The notes beneath the pieces are model-generated. The model saw nothing but the letters and a program-made list of their open reading frames with translations. It ran no database searches and had not been told where the DNA came from. 18,098 bases of DNA from CAZSVE01 sp964610175. GTDB lineage: Bacteria > Pseudomonadota > Gammaproteobacteria > HK1. Below, in pieces: positions 1 through 8,130 of this stretch. Location of the stretch: positions 1-18,098 of the forward strand of contig CAZSVE010000060.1 of the NCBI GenBank assembly GCA_964610175.1. The letters run 5' to 3'. A program made the translations under genes and the position numbers. Every line of letters begins with the position of its first letter. Within the stretch, counting starts at the first letter, position 1.

Positions 1-1
1 C

Positions 2-205
2 TTTCTTGAAGCCTCACGGTTTATGACTTGGCGCGAAAAGCCCGCGACTCACACCCCCCTGGGCGCGTGGCTCGGATTTGTCATGGACCTCGGCGTCCGG
101 GGATTCTGGATAGGGCTGATTCTCGGTATTGCCATTACCGCTATAGGTTATCTGAACCGGTTTCGGCGCCTGTTGTGGAACCTCGAAGCAACCCCTTCAG
201 GATGA
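2..205 (+). CDS. C-terminal end of a MATE-type multidrug exporter (partial, possibly decayed)
   Basis: The frame is open to the left window edge, so this is the 3' end of a longer gene or a gene remnant. The last ~45 residues, from PLGAWLGFVMD to YLNRFRRL, match the final transmembrane helix and basic tail of MATE transporters. They also align with the C-terminus of the complete MATE protein encoded at 6739-8130, sharing GFVMD, W.G, LG and YL.RF. Oddly, the residues just before (RFMTWREKPATHT) are polar where MATE proteins normally have the preceding membrane helix. This suggests divergence, local damage or a nearby frameshift. An internal ATG at 23 is unlikely to be a genuine start, because it would give a 60-residue protein holding one helix. 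The family assignment rests on this short segment only. Confidence 0.55.
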   Translation, partial: FLEASRFMTWREKPATHTPLGAWLGFVMDLGVRGFWIGLILGIAITAIGYLNRFRRLLWNLEATPSG

Positions 206-509
206 TGTATCGATTGCAAACATCCCTGCCGCGGCTGCCGGTGCCAGTATCGGAAATTCGGCCCTGGAACTCGAGTGGAACCAGATTCCGGTGATGCCCG
301 GAAGACAGTCGAGTGACCGGCAAATCAGGCTCTTCAGGAAATCTGTGGGCGGCTTCCTACCATCCATGGCGCTGGATCCCGGCATCCATGCCGGGATGAC
401 GGCAGTGGTTTTATCGGTGCATTCTTCAAACCACTTCCGTCATTGGGCCAGGGACTGGCGGAATCCAGGACCAGGGAGTGTGAAAAATGACTCTTTGGAA
501 AAATTACAA
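206..509. other. Intergenic region with a REP-like palindrome
   Basis: I see no convincing gene here. The + frame of the first GTPase is open through this stretch from a GTG at 291. However, translation from there would run through the palindromic repeat at 376-397 and give an N-terminus unrelated to dynamins. The region shifts from balanced composition to AT-rich sequence after about position 480. Confidence 0.5.
376..397. repeat. REP-like palindrome
   Basis: A perfect 10-bp inverted repeat (ATCCCGGCAT / ATGCCGGGAT) is separated by two bases and followed by GAC. It has the same GTCATCCCG/CGGGAT theme as the palindromes at 13627-13647, 13700-13720 and near 16605-16635. That marks it as a member of a dispersed intergenic repeat family. 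Confidence 0.75.
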
Positions 510-2561
510 ATGCTTTCATCCGCTCATTCTTTTACGGCTAAAACACAAATGCTAACTATCTCCAATACTTTTCATTCATATTCTGACTATACCCGGTTAC
601 TTATAAGGGGAGCAGTGATTCTGTCTACACTTGAGCGCCAAGCACGCGATCTTGGACTCAAAACGGAGCGTCTTACTCAAACACTTCGGCATTTGGAAGA
701 AGGTGCGTTTTCAATAGCTGTAGTTGGGGAGTTTAAGCGAGGTAAAAGCACTTTTGTTAATGCGCTACTTGGAAACTCTACTCTACCAATGGATGTAATG
801 CCTGCGACTGCAAGCGTAACTCGTATCGTTTACGGCCGAGTACCGGAAGCAATATTAATTCGGCATGACGGTGACAGAGAATCTATTCCTATAGAAAAAC
901 TTTCTGAATATATCACTAAAATCGATGACAAATCCGCAGCACGTGCGGCGGAAGTCAGGGAAGCAATTGTTGCTTATCCAACATTGTTTTGCCAAAACAA
1001 TGTGGAAATCATTGATACACCTGGGCTATCGGACGAGGTGGCGATGACGCGATTAACCCTTGATGTTATTCCAAAAGTCGATGCAGCCATTTTCGTTATC
1101 TCTTCTCTTACTCCTTTCAGTGACACAGAAGAACAATTTCTTAATCGCTTACTTGATAGCATTAACGTCGACTGTTTATTCTTCGTCGTTAATTATATTG
1201 ATAAGCTGAATAATCCAGATGATATCAAACGCCTCATGGAAACCATACGTGCACGTATTCATCAGGCGATAAGGACAATTACTAATGATTCCTCTAATAC
1301 GCCGTCATTACAGATCTATCCTGTCTCTTCATGGCAAGCCTTGGTGGGCAAAGAGAAACGGGATAATTCTCTTTATCAGATGAGCTTATTTTCGGATCTT
1401 GAGAAAGATCTTGAGCACTATCTTAGCAGTGAAAGAGGTGCAGCAACTCTGAGCCAGGCTATGCAGGTTATTCGTGAATCGACTGCCTACCAACTGCTCG
1501 AACTCTCCAATCGAGAAAAAAAGCTAGAACAAAGCGAAACCGATGAAGCTGATCGTAGTCGAGCCCGTATAGCAGAACTCAATGCGATAATCTCCGACAT
1601 CGAAGCACATTTTGCTAATGTAGAAAAAGAGACAATTCAGCAAAAGTCAACCGTCCAGAAAATTATCCAAGATAAGCTCCAACAATTTTTGGGTACCGTT
1701 CAAACCACGTTGATAGAGTTACATCTTGATGACGAGCATCTGAAGGATAGTAGTGTACGCTTGAACTTGATCCGTAGCGCCCTACAGGAGTCTGTCTATC
1801 CGCTTGTAGACAAGTTAAGTCAGGAGCTTGTCGATGCGTTGATCGATTGGGGGGAAAAGCAGGACGCGGCGATTCTAATTATAAATCAGCGCCTTGATAG
1901 AGCTTTAACGGAGCGTGAAACCGATCTAACCGTAGATACCCCCGCTACATTACCGGTTGAGTATAGGGAGCGTGAGAAAGTGGGCAAGAATGCGATGGTA
2001 ACGTTTGCGCACCAAAATGCATCTACACTTAAGGAGTTTGCCAGTCAGTTTAAAGAAGTATTTCAGCCGTCAAGTGGGCTTGCTGGAGAAACAACACTGG
2101 CCGTTGCGGGTAAGGCATTAACCAGCGAAAGTATGCAAAAAAGCTGGGGGACCATAAGAGGCTTGTTCGTATCCAACGGTGCTGAGCACGCCGAGTTGGA
2201 ATTCCGAAAATCCCGAGATCAACTCCGTGAACGTTTGCGACACGCCTACACCAAGGGAACAAGTGAAAGGATCGCAAGCCTTTTCATTCATCTCCAACTT
2301 GAGAAAAACGCTACGGATGCGGTCCATAGTTTGTATGAAACCATTTCCACATTGCTGGAACGCGAGAAAGAATACATCCGCAAACTTGCGGAATGGAAGA
2401 AAGTTGAATTAAGGATCGAGCGTACTCGGCAGCACGCCGAGAATATACATAAACGTGATGGACTACTTCGCGCACAAATTGAAACACAGGAACTTGAGCA
2501 AGAAGCAAAACAATACGCGCAATTTCTGGCTCAAGTTCTTTCGAAGTCCCACAACCCATAA
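510..2561 (+). CDS. Bacterial dynamin-like GTPase, first of a tandem pair
   Basis: Large GTPase of the dynamin superfamily (Dynamin_N). From the ATG at 510 it is 683 residues. G1 P-loop is GEFKRGKS at 73-80, the G2 threonine lies around PATASVT at 99-105, G3 is DTPG at 169-172, and G4 is NYID at 228-231 instead of the classical TKxD, as in many bacterial dynamins. The rest is a long charged helical stalk with coiled-coil character (about 380-480 and 600-680). Unlike its partner, it has no obvious hydrophobic paddle. The start is uncertain. ATG 510 (weak GGA upstream) or ATG 549 keep the segment aligning with the partner's N-terminus. GTG 615 has the best Shine-Dalgarno (AAGGGGAGCA) but would lose it. 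It is followed after 14 bp by the second GTPase, so they are probably co-transcribed. AT-rich composition hints at horizontal acquisition. Confidence 0.9.
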   Translation: MLSSAHSFTAKTQMLTISNTFHSYSDYTRLLIRGAVILSTLERQARDLGLKTERLTQTLRHLEEGAFSIAVVGEFKRGKSTFVNALLGNSTLPMDVMPATASVTRIVYGRVPEAILIRHDGDRESIPIEKLSEYITKIDDKSAARAAEVREAIVAYPTLFCQNNVEIIDTPGLSDEVAMTRLTLDVIPKVDAAIFVISSLTPFSDTEEQFLNRLLDSINVDCLFFVVNYIDKLNNPDDIKRLMETIRARIHQAIRTITNDSSNTPSLQIYPVSSWQALVGKEKRDNSLYQMSLFSDLEKDLEHYLSSERGAATLSQAMQVIRESTAYQLLELSNREKKLEQSETDEADRSRARIAELNAIISDIEAHFANVEKETIQQKSTVQKIIQDKLQQFLGTVQTTLIELHLDDEHLKDSSVRLNLIRSALQESVYPLVDKLSQELVDALIDWGEKQDAAILIINQRLDRALTERETDLTVDTPATLPVEYREREKVGKNAMVTFAHQNASTLKEFASQFKEVFQPSSGLAGETTLAVAGKALTSESMQKSWGTIRGLFVSNGAEHAELEFRKSRDQLRERLRHAYTKGTSERIASLFIHLQLEKNATDAVHSLYETISTLLEREKEYIRKLAEWKKVELRIERTRQHAENIHKRDGLLRAQIETQELEQEAKQYAQFLAQVLSKSHNP

Positions 2562-2575
2562 TTGAGGAATTTGAT

Positions 2576-4663
2576 ATGCCAACCGATACAAAACAAAAGT
2601 CATCAACTGCCATTGAGCAGGAAGAAAAAGAATCAAAATCTAAAGATGGAAAGTCTTTCGGTTCGTTTGTTGATTACAACCGTACAGTATTGAAACTTGT
2701 TTCCGATCTTAAACACCTGCGTAATTTTGCAAACGAACTTGAACGAAACGAAGCAGCCGAGTGCATTGATGAGGTGCTGGAAAGAGTCGAGAAAGATAAA
2801 TTTACCGTTGGCGTAGTAGGTGAATTCAAGCGTGGGAAAAGCACGTTCATCAATGCGCTGTTAGGCTCTTCTATATTGCCAGCCGATGTTTTGCCAACTA
2901 CGGCAACATTGAATCGTATTTCTTACGATCTCAATCCTCACGTGGTTTTGCAGTTCAAAAATGGAGAAAAAAAGGATGTGCCCTTCGATAAACTGGAGGC
3001 ATACATTACAAAGCTGTCGGACGAGTCCGCCGCTATCGCCAAGACTATCGAAGAAGCTACGGTTTTCTACCCGAGCAACTATTGCAAAAATAATGTAGAA
3101 ATCATTGATACTCCAGGACTCAACGACAGTGCGGCGATGACGGAAGTAACCTTGTCCGTATTGCCGAAGATTGACGTTGCCATCATGGTTATTCTGGCGC
3201 AAGCGCCATTCAGTGAGCACGAACGTGACTTTCTTGAGGACCAGCTACTCAGTGTTGATTTAGGCCGGGTTATCTTTGTTGTAAACAGGATCGATGACCT
3301 TAATCGCTCGGAGGATGTGAACCGCGTCATTGAATCCGTCGAGCGCCGTATCCAGAAATACGTGATCGAGCGCGCCAAACAGCAATTCGGCGCCGATTCA
3401 CCAGAGTACGAAACGTATATCAAGAAAGTTGGGCGACCGCGTGTATTCGGTCTCTCGGCCTACCAGGCAATACAGGCAAAACAAAACGACGATGCTGCGC
3501 GCCTGAAAGAAAGCCGCTTTCCTGTATTCGAGAATGATCTGCAAAAACTGCTCACGGAAGGACGTGGCGCAATTACCCTACAGATACCTGTTGACCGAAT
3601 TATCTCTACATGCCGGGATATTTTGTATGCGGTTAACCTGCGCCGGAATACACTCACCCTGGAAAGCGATGAATTTGAACGCTCCTATAATGCGTCAAGC
3701 GAAGAAATTACCGATCTGAAGCGACGTAAAAGCGAAGAACTGGAAAAAGTGAAAGTAGCCGAGAGGGATACTCGTGAAAAAATCGCACCACTCGCCGATG
3801 AATTACCCGAAGAACTCAAAAATTCGATTGAGAAGGCTATCGAAGATGCCGAAATTGACCCCAAGGAACTTGATAACAGAGACACACTCAATTCGCGACT
3901 TGGCAAGCTTGTCGACAATGCGTTAAGGCGCGCCAGCGATAAGCAGGCCACCTTTTTACAGATGCAGATTGACAATGCCATCGCTTCGGAAATCGAAAGG
4001 CTTGCTGGTTTTGCACAGGATGTGAGCACCATTATGAGGAGAGTTGATGTTAATTTTGGAGCAATCGAGGCAGATGGCCGTGTTACCGGTCGTGGAGAAG
4101 CCGTAGCAGCTGTAGCGGCTGTAGTTACTGGCTTTGGTGGTTTGTATGGTGGCTATCGACAAGCTGGCGTTAAGGGCGCGGCAGTAGGAACTGTCGCGTC
4201 GGTCGGAGCCGTTGTTGTTGGCAGTGTTGCTCTTGCAGTGCTTGGTTTGCCCGTGACTCTGCCCGCTATTATCGGTATCAGCATCGCTTCAATTTTACCG
4301 GGCTCGTTTCTGGCCAAGATTGCCTTCAAAAAAGATCGTGTTGAGCTTTTTCGAGAGAAATACAAAAGCGCAGTTCTCAAGGAATTTGGGCAAGCGCTGA
4401 GCAAAATCGATTTAAAGCATCAGGTGCACCAACAGGTAGAAGCTGCTTTTGAAGCCCTGCACGAACACGTTAGTAAAGAGGTCAATGCTACGTTGAGCGA
4501 TGCGGAAAGCACTCTACTTACCTTAAGGGCGCAGTATGAACGCAAGGCTGCAATGACAAGCACCGAGCAGGCCCGTCTCCACGAGATAGAGCAAACCACA
4601 CTGAGTATAGATGATGCCGCCGGGCATTTATCCAAACAACTGGCCCAGGTCGTAGGAATCTAA
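2576..4663 (+). CDS. Bacterial dynamin-like GTPase with hydrophobic membrane segment, second of the pair
   Basis: A 695-residue dynamin superfamily GTPase, paralogous to the upstream gene. G1 is GEFKRGKS at 82-89, the G2 threonines are near 108-111 (PTTAT), G3 is DTPG at 178-181, and G4 is NRID at 237-240. A charged helical stalk follows (about 370-480). Residues ~507-580 form a Gly/Ala/Val-rich hydrophobic stretch, probably two membrane-inserting helices equivalent to the paddle of bacterial dynamin-like proteins, then a basic segment (KKDR) and a final helical region. The start ATG has GAGG seven bases upstream. Paired bacterial dynamins usually work as hetero-oligomers on membranes, in fusion, vesicle release, or envelope-stress and phage tolerance. 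The asymmetry suggests that this partner supplies the membrane anchor. The specific role is inference. Confidence 0.93.
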   Translation: MPTDTKQKSSTAIEQEEKESKSKDGKSFGSFVDYNRTVLKLVSDLKHLRNFANELERNEAAECIDEVLERVEKDKFTVGVVGEFKRGKSTFINALLGSSILPADVLPTTATLNRISYDLNPHVVLQFKNGEKKDVPFDKLEAYITKLSDESAAIAKTIEEATVFYPSNYCKNNVEIIDTPGLNDSAAMTEVTLSVLPKIDVAIMVILAQAPFSEHERDFLEDQLLSVDLGRVIFVVNRIDDLNRSEDVNRVIESVERRIQKYVIERAKQQFGADSPEYETYIKKVGRPRVFGLSAYQAIQAKQNDDAARLKESRFPVFENDLQKLLTEGRGAITLQIPVDRIISTCRDILYAVNLRRNTLTLESDEFERSYNASSEEITDLKRRKSEELEKVKVAERDTREKIAPLADELPEELKNSIEKAIEDAEIDPKELDNRDTLNSRLGKLVDNALRRASDKQATFLQMQIDNAIASEIERLAGFAQDVSTIMRRVDVNFGAIEADGRVTGRGEAVAAVAAVVTGFGGLYGGYRQAGVKGAAVGTVASVGAVVVGSVALAVLGLPVTLPAIIGISIASILPGSFLAKIAFKKDRVELFREKYKSAVLKEFGQALSKIDLKHQVHQQVEAAFEALHEHVSKEVNATLSDAESTLLTLRAQYERKAAMTSTEQARLHEIEQTTLSIDDAAGHLSKQLAQVVGI

Positions 4664-4780
4664 ACGCAACCCTGAATGGGTGTCTCGTCTTTCTACCCTA
4701 TCCGATGTCCGCATTATCCTGAGTGCCGATCAGCCGATCATGCGTCTAGCGAAACTTTGCCTCAACCCGACAAGGTCGAA

Positions 4781-4853
4781 GTAGGTCGGGTTGAGTTGCG
4801 CGTAACTCGACAACTTCAAAAATGTCGGGTTACGCTTCGCTAACCCGACCTAC
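4781..4853. repeat. Dispersed palindromic repeat (GTAGGTCGGGTT...AACCCGACCTAC)
   Basis: The outer arms GTAGGTCGGGTT (4781-4792) and AACCCGACCTAC (4842-4853) are perfect inverted complements. A second nested hairpin, GTCGGGTTA (4824-4832) with TAACCCGAC (4841-4849), lies inside. A further CAACCCGAC half-site precedes it at 4762-4770. This sequence type recurs between genes in many proteobacterial genomes. It could act as a bidirectional transcript-end hairpin after the GTPase operon, although there is no T-run. Confidence 0.75.
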
Positions 4854-4929
4854 ATTGATTTGAAAATTCGATCCATTTGTAAAGATTTCAGGCATTCAAA
4901 GATCTTGGTCACTCGGCCTCGGATGTAGG

Positions 4930-5094
4930 TGCAATGCCGATTGGCGTTACGGACCGAACCGCTTCGGGGTTTGCCGGAGGGGTTCGAAGCCTGGAAATCG
5001 CTTTCCACCACGATTGTTTGCACGTTCGAGGCACAATCGGCGTGCTTCCAATCCCGGGCATAAATCCGAACGCACAGCGTTCGGATTTATTTTT
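4930..5094 (+). ncRNA. Candidate structured non-coding RNA ending in an intrinsic terminator
   Basis: No family recognised. Base pairing visible by eye: an outer helix of 8 bp (4936-4943 with 5034-5041) encloses two hairpins. The first has 12 bp with one G-G mismatch (4955-4967 with 4974-4986). The second has 5 bp (4996-5000 with 5011-5015). A perfect terminator hairpin follows at 5060-5090 with a T-run. The terminator is oriented for + strand transcripts, about 400 bp after the GTPase stop codon and with no + strand gene following until 6739. A stand-alone small RNA, or a long structured 3' UTR of the GTPase operon, would both fit. TTGATT/TTGAAA at 4855-4865 with TAAAGAT at 4880-4886 could be a weak promoter. 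I see no match to 6S, 4.5S, RNase P or tmRNA landmarks. Confidence 0.4.
5060..5094 (+). terminator. Rho-independent terminator
   Basis: A perfect 14-bp stem (ATAAATCCGAACGC at 5060-5073, GCGTTCGGATTTAT at 5077-5090) closes a 3-nt ACA loop and runs into TTTTT (5090-5094). The T-run lies only on the + strand side, so it stops rightward transcription, either from the GTPase operon or from the candidate RNA just upstream. Confidence 0.85.
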
Positions 5095-5132
5095 GTTTAT
5101 TTCCCGCTCGGCTTTACAAATGAGTCAAGTTT
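5094..5132 (+). repeat. 39-bp dispersed repeat, copy 1
   Basis: It starts TGTTTATTTCCCGCTC and continues to AAATGAGTC.AGTTT. It matches 12344-12382 at 34 of 39 positions in the same orientation. Its first bases overlap the end of the terminator T-run. Function unknown. Confidence 0.7.
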
Positions 5133-5173
5133 TAACGGTTCTTTACTAGCGCAGGATTATGGTTTACTGGTCT

Positions 5174-5217
5174 GAGGCGAAGCCTCGCTAGGCCATTCGC
5201 TAGCGAAGCTTCGCCTC
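5174..5217. repeat. Inverted repeat GAGGCGAAGC...GCTTCGCCTC
   Basis: Arms of 18 bp (5174-5191 and 5200-5217) are complementary at 17 of 18 positions around an 8-nt loop. The arm sequence CTAGCGAAGCTTCGCCTC recurs in degenerate form at 4746-4763, and its core GCGAAGCTTC recurs at 8768-8853 and 12514-12530. This defines a family of palindromic intergenic elements. Confidence 0.75.
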
Positions 5218-5230
5218 GGAACCAAAACGG

Positions 5231-5282
5231 GATGGGCTCGGATCTCGGCGCCGGTTTTCCCGGAACTTTTGTTTTTCCGATA
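5231..5282 (-). repeat. TATCGGAAAA dispersed repeat, copy 1 (partial)
   Basis: Read on the minus strand it begins TATCGGAAAAA and continues through CCGGGAAAACC, matching the first ~35 bases of the + strand copy at 11651-11739 and, more loosely, 12387-12466. It lies just downstream of the peroxidase stop codon. Confidence 0.6.
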
Positions 5283-5317
5283 CGTGCACGAAGGGACGTA
5301 TCACACGCTGGTGGTCG

Positions 5318-6322
5318 TTATTGGAACGGTTTTGGCCGTGGCGTCTTGTCGCTGGAGGGCGGCAGATTGGGTAGTGGGAAAGCGGGTTGGTCGCCGGTCA
5401 GCGTCTTCAGGAAGGCGACGATCCTGGCGTTTTCGTCGGCGGTGAATTTCTTGCCTAATTGCAATTTTCCCATGATATCCACGGCCTTGGTCAGGGTCGC
5501 GGCCTTTCCATCATGGAAATAGGGGTAGGTCAGTTCCACATTGCGCAGTACGGGTACCTTGAACACGGATCTGTCGGATTCCTTTCCGGTGACGTCGAAT
5601 CGCCCCTGTGCGCTGTTTTTGGTTTTATAGGGCTTTACGACCCCCATTTTTCGGTAGGAGCCTCCGCCTACGGCGGGACCATGATGGCAACCAGTGCATC
5701 CGCTGTCCTTGAACAGGTCGTAGCCGGCCAGTTCCTGGTCGGTGATGGCGCCTTTGTCACCGCGAAGCCATCGATCGAAACGGGAGTTCGGGGTCACGAG
5801 GGTCTTTTCGAATTCGGCGATGGCTTTGGTTACTTGATGGATGTCGATGTCGTCGGTGCCGAATACCCGTTTGAACTCGGCGGCGTATTCGGGGATCGAT
5901 GACAGGACCTCGATGGCATGGGCATGGGTGGATGCCATCTCGCCGGGATTGGCGATGGGGCCGCCGGCCTGCTCTTCGAGGTCACGGGCGCGGCCATCCC
6001 AGAACTGGGCGGTGTTCATGCTGGCGTTGAGTACCGTCGGTGCGTTGATCGGTCCCTGGTGCCATCGATGACCGATGGAGGTCTCGAGGTTGTCCGTTCC
6101 CCCCCTGCCGAGGTTGTGGCAGGAATTGCAGGAGATGAATCCGGACTTGGATAGCCTCGGATCGAAAAATAGCTTTTTCCCCAATTCCACTTCGAGGATG
6201 TCCTTTTTGGACAGCGGAGTCGTGGGTTCGATGGGTTGGATGGGTTCGGCGGCCAAGGCCGTCATGGAGATGGCAAGTGTTCCGGAAAGGAGTAATGAGA
6301 CGAGGGATGATTTGATGTTCAT
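5318..6322 (-). CDS. Diheme cytochrome c peroxidase (CcpA/MauG family), exported
   Basis: A 334-residue periplasmic diheme protein that reduces hydrogen peroxide using electrons from small c-type cytochromes. Residues 1-25 are a signal peptide (basic start, hydrophobic core, cleavage near ALAA). The first heme site is CNSCH at 65-69 and the second CTGCH at 209-213. Further family features are LGKKLFFDPRLS near 47-58, the APTVLNA segment at 94-100, FWDGRA at 107-112, and VPVLRNVELTYPYFHDG at 256-272. Length is normal for the family. The C-terminus ends in a short Pro-rich tail (LPPSSDKTPRPKPF). It stands alone on the minus strand with GGA nine bases before the ATG. MauG-type modification of a partner protein is possible in this superfamily, but no partner gene is nearby, so peroxide detoxification is the better guess. 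Confidence 0.95.
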   Translation of the reverse strand: MNIKSSLVSLLLSGTLAISMTALAAEPIQPIEPTTPLSKKDILEVELGKKLFFDPRLSKSGFISCNSCHNLGRGGTDNLETSIGHRWHQGPINAPTVLNASMNTAQFWDGRARDLEEQAGGPIANPGEMASTHAHAIEVLSSIPEYAAEFKRVFGTDDIDIHQVTKAIAEFEKTLVTPNSRFDRWLRGDKGAITDQELAGYDLFKDSGCTGCHHGPAVGGGSYRKMGVVKPYKTKNSAQGRFDVTGKESDRSVFKVPVLRNVELTYPYFHDGKAATLTKAVDIMGKLQLGKKFTADENARIVAFLKTLTGDQPAFPLPNLPPSSDKTPRPKPFQ

Positions 6323-6738
6323 GTTTGAATTCCGGGGGAATGTCTAGTGGATTGGTTCGAGGGATTTTGCCACGATGGCGCTGTCTATTTTACTTCCGCG
6401 CGCGTCGGTAAATAAATACGGGCCAGTGACATACGGGCCGCTGAAGTGATCGAACAATGTCGCGCAAATACAGTAGAATCGTTGCTTCGAATCCAGGATG
6501 AAGTTCAGCGAGAAGGCTTTGCCTCGAGGCGGGCAGGGCACGAACAGGTGGAATTTTGCAAATCCGGTGCCTTCGTGGTCGATTTGTCTATTTTCTGCTC
6601 GGCTTCACGACTGGATCGAGTCTTACAAGGCGCCGATTCCGCCTTACCAAGATTCGATCATACTTTGTCGGTTCGAGCACGAGCTTCGCTGCCAGATACG
6701 ACACGCAAGGTGATGGCAAGTGTCCTACGAGATACGTT
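6323..6738. other. Divergent intergenic region between peroxidase and MATE gene
   Basis: 416 bp separate the divergently oriented peroxidase and MATE genes, so both promoters should lie here, but I cannot place either one confidently. Frames open on both strands give no recognisable domain. The MATE frame is open from 6556, but that extension is basic and unlike MATE N-termini. A short stretch near 6371-6393 resembles 13352-13374 (GCCACGAT.GC...TCTAT), another trace of dispersed repeats. Confidence 0.5.
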
Positions 6739-8130
6739 ATGGCTTTTAATCGCGCCCCGGAATCGGTGTTTCCGCGGGCGAACGACATTCGCGCCATTCT
6801 GACGATCTCCCTGCCGTTGGTGCTTGGATATCTGGGAAAGATCGCCATCGGTGTTACCGATAAGGTGATGATTGGGCGCCTGGGGATAGACGCGCTGGGT
6901 GCCGCGGGGCTTGCCTTTTCTGTCTATACCCTTTTTCTGATCATAGGGATCGGGATGCTGTTACCGGTGATGGTGCTGGTATCGCAGGCCCGCGGGGCAG
7001 GGCGGTCATGGACGGTGTCTGGAATAATTCGGCAAGGATTGTGGATTGCCGGCGCGCTATTCGTTCCGGCCTGCGCCGTTCTGTGGAATCTGGAAGACAT
7101 CCTTGTTTTGACCGGACAAGATATCGTGCTTGCGAGGATGGCCGGTCATTACATGGATTATTATCTGTGGGCGATGTTCCCGACGCTTTCTTCCCTTGTG
7201 TTTACCCATGCCCTTACCGCCATGGGCAGAACCAGGACAATCTTTCTCGTGGCGTGGCTGGAAGTCGGACTCAATGTTATTTTGAACTATATTTTCATAT
7301 TCGGGAAACTCGGGTTTCCGGCCATGGGCATGGCAGGTGCCGGACTGGCGAGTATTATCGTTCACGGTGTCAGTTCTACGATCTTTTTCCTGCTCCTCGG
7401 TTTCCATGGACTTTTCAGGCGCGGCGCCATGTTTCGTCGCGCCTGGCGCCCCAAGTGGACGGTACTCGGACGGATTCTTGAGCTCGGCTGGCCAAAGAGT
7501 CTCGAGATCCTCATCAATAAGAGCTTGTTTTCCGTGATCACCTTACTGGCCGGTTGGTTGGGCACCGAGGTGGTCGCCGCCCATGCCATGGCGCTTCAGA
7601 CTGCTATGGTCATCTTTTTTATCGTGTCGGCACCGTTGGCGGATGCGGTAACCGCCCGTACGGGGATTGCCGCCAGCCGGGAGGGCAGTAAAGGGATGTG
7701 GCGCATCCTGAATAGCGGGGTTTTGCTGCTTGTTTTGTTCATGCTGCCAGCGGTCGTTATATTAGGGGGATGGCCGGAATGGATCGTGGTGCTGTTTACC
7801 GGGATCGAGACACAAAAGGCCCACGATCTCGTGCCGGTAGCCGCTCCCCTTATCATGTTCATTGCCATTTTCGTGATCATCGATAGCCTGCGTATGGTTA
7901 CCAACCGGGCATTGAACGGTTTGGCGGATATGAAGATACCGGCTCTGATTGCGGCGATGGCCCATTGGGGGGTTGGTTTTACCGCCGCCATGATATTCGG
8001 ATTCGTCATGGATGGCGGTATCTTGGGGCTTTGGCTGGGAGTAGCACTGGGTATGGTGGTTGCCGCCCTGTCCTATCTGGCGCGATTTTGGTGGTTGGTT
8101 CGGGATGTCCGGGTTCGTGATCACAGGTAA
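6739..8130 (+). CDS. MATE-family multidrug/toxin extrusion transporter
   Basis: A 463-residue inner-membrane antiporter expected to export drugs or cationic compounds in exchange for Na+ or H+. It begins ISLPLVLGYLGKIAIGVTDKVMIG, the usual MATE first helix and loop. It continues with about twelve hydrophobic helices arranged as two related halves; the second half opens with LGWPKSLEILINKS. Later MATE features include ADAVTARTGIAASR and the final helix GLWLGVALGMVVAALSYLARF. The frame is open from 6556, but the 61 extra residues are polar and basic, so I place the start at ATG 6739, which gives standard family length. A weak GAGA lies upstream. It runs alone between intergenic repeats. The window's left edge carries the end of a second, related MATE gene. 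Substrate unknown. Confidence 0.93.
   Translation: MAFNRAPESVFPRANDIRAILTISLPLVLGYLGKIAIGVTDKVMIGRLGIDALGAAGLAFSVYTLFLIIGIGMLLPVMVLVSQARGAGRSWTVSGIIRQGLWIAGALFVPACAVLWNLEDILVLTGQDIVLARMAGHYMDYYLWAMFPTLSSLVFTHALTAMGRTRTIFLVAWLEVGLNVILNYIFIFGKLGFPAMGMAGAGLASIIVHGVSSTIFFLLLGFHGLFRRGAMFRRAWRPKWTVLGRILELGWPKSLEILINKSLFSVITLLAGWLGTEVVAAHAMALQTAMVIFFIVSAPLADAVTARTGIAASREGSKGMWRILNSGVLLLVLFMLPAVVILGGWPEWIVVLFTGIETQKAHDLVPVAAPLIMFIAIFVIIDSLRMVTNRALNGLADMKIPALIAAMAHWGVGFTAAMIFGFVMDGGILGLWLGVALGMVVAALSYLARFWWLVRDVRVRDHR

Larger units (their letters stand above)
4664..5317. other. 654-bp region without a protein gene: repeats, structured RNA candidate, terminator
   Basis: It lies between the ends of the + strand GTPase gene and the - strand peroxidase gene. 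It holds a GTCGGGTT palindrome (4781-4853), a candidate structured RNA (about 4930-5094) with its terminator, a 39-bp repeat (5094-5132), an inverted repeat (5174-5217) and a reversed copy of the TATCGGAAAA repeat (5231-5282). The short open frames here lack codon bias and recognisable domains. Confidence 0.6.

Noticed and set aside
291..509. N-terminal extension of the first GTPase from GTG 291
   Set aside because: The added residues are translated from a REP palindrome and do not resemble dynamins; a later start fits the partner protein.
4981..4991. GGTTCGAAGCC, similar to a tRNA T-arm
   Set aside because: The flanking bases do not form a T-stem and there is no acceptor, D-arm or anticodon arm; the bases pair instead with 4955-4960.
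5459..5902. 147-residue + strand frame
   Set aside because: Antisense shadow of the diheme peroxidase, whose frame has both heme motifs and a signal peptide.
6556..6738. 61-residue N-terminal extension of the MATE protein
   Set aside because: Basic, polar sequence before the usual MATE first helix; the ATG at 6739 gives normal family length.
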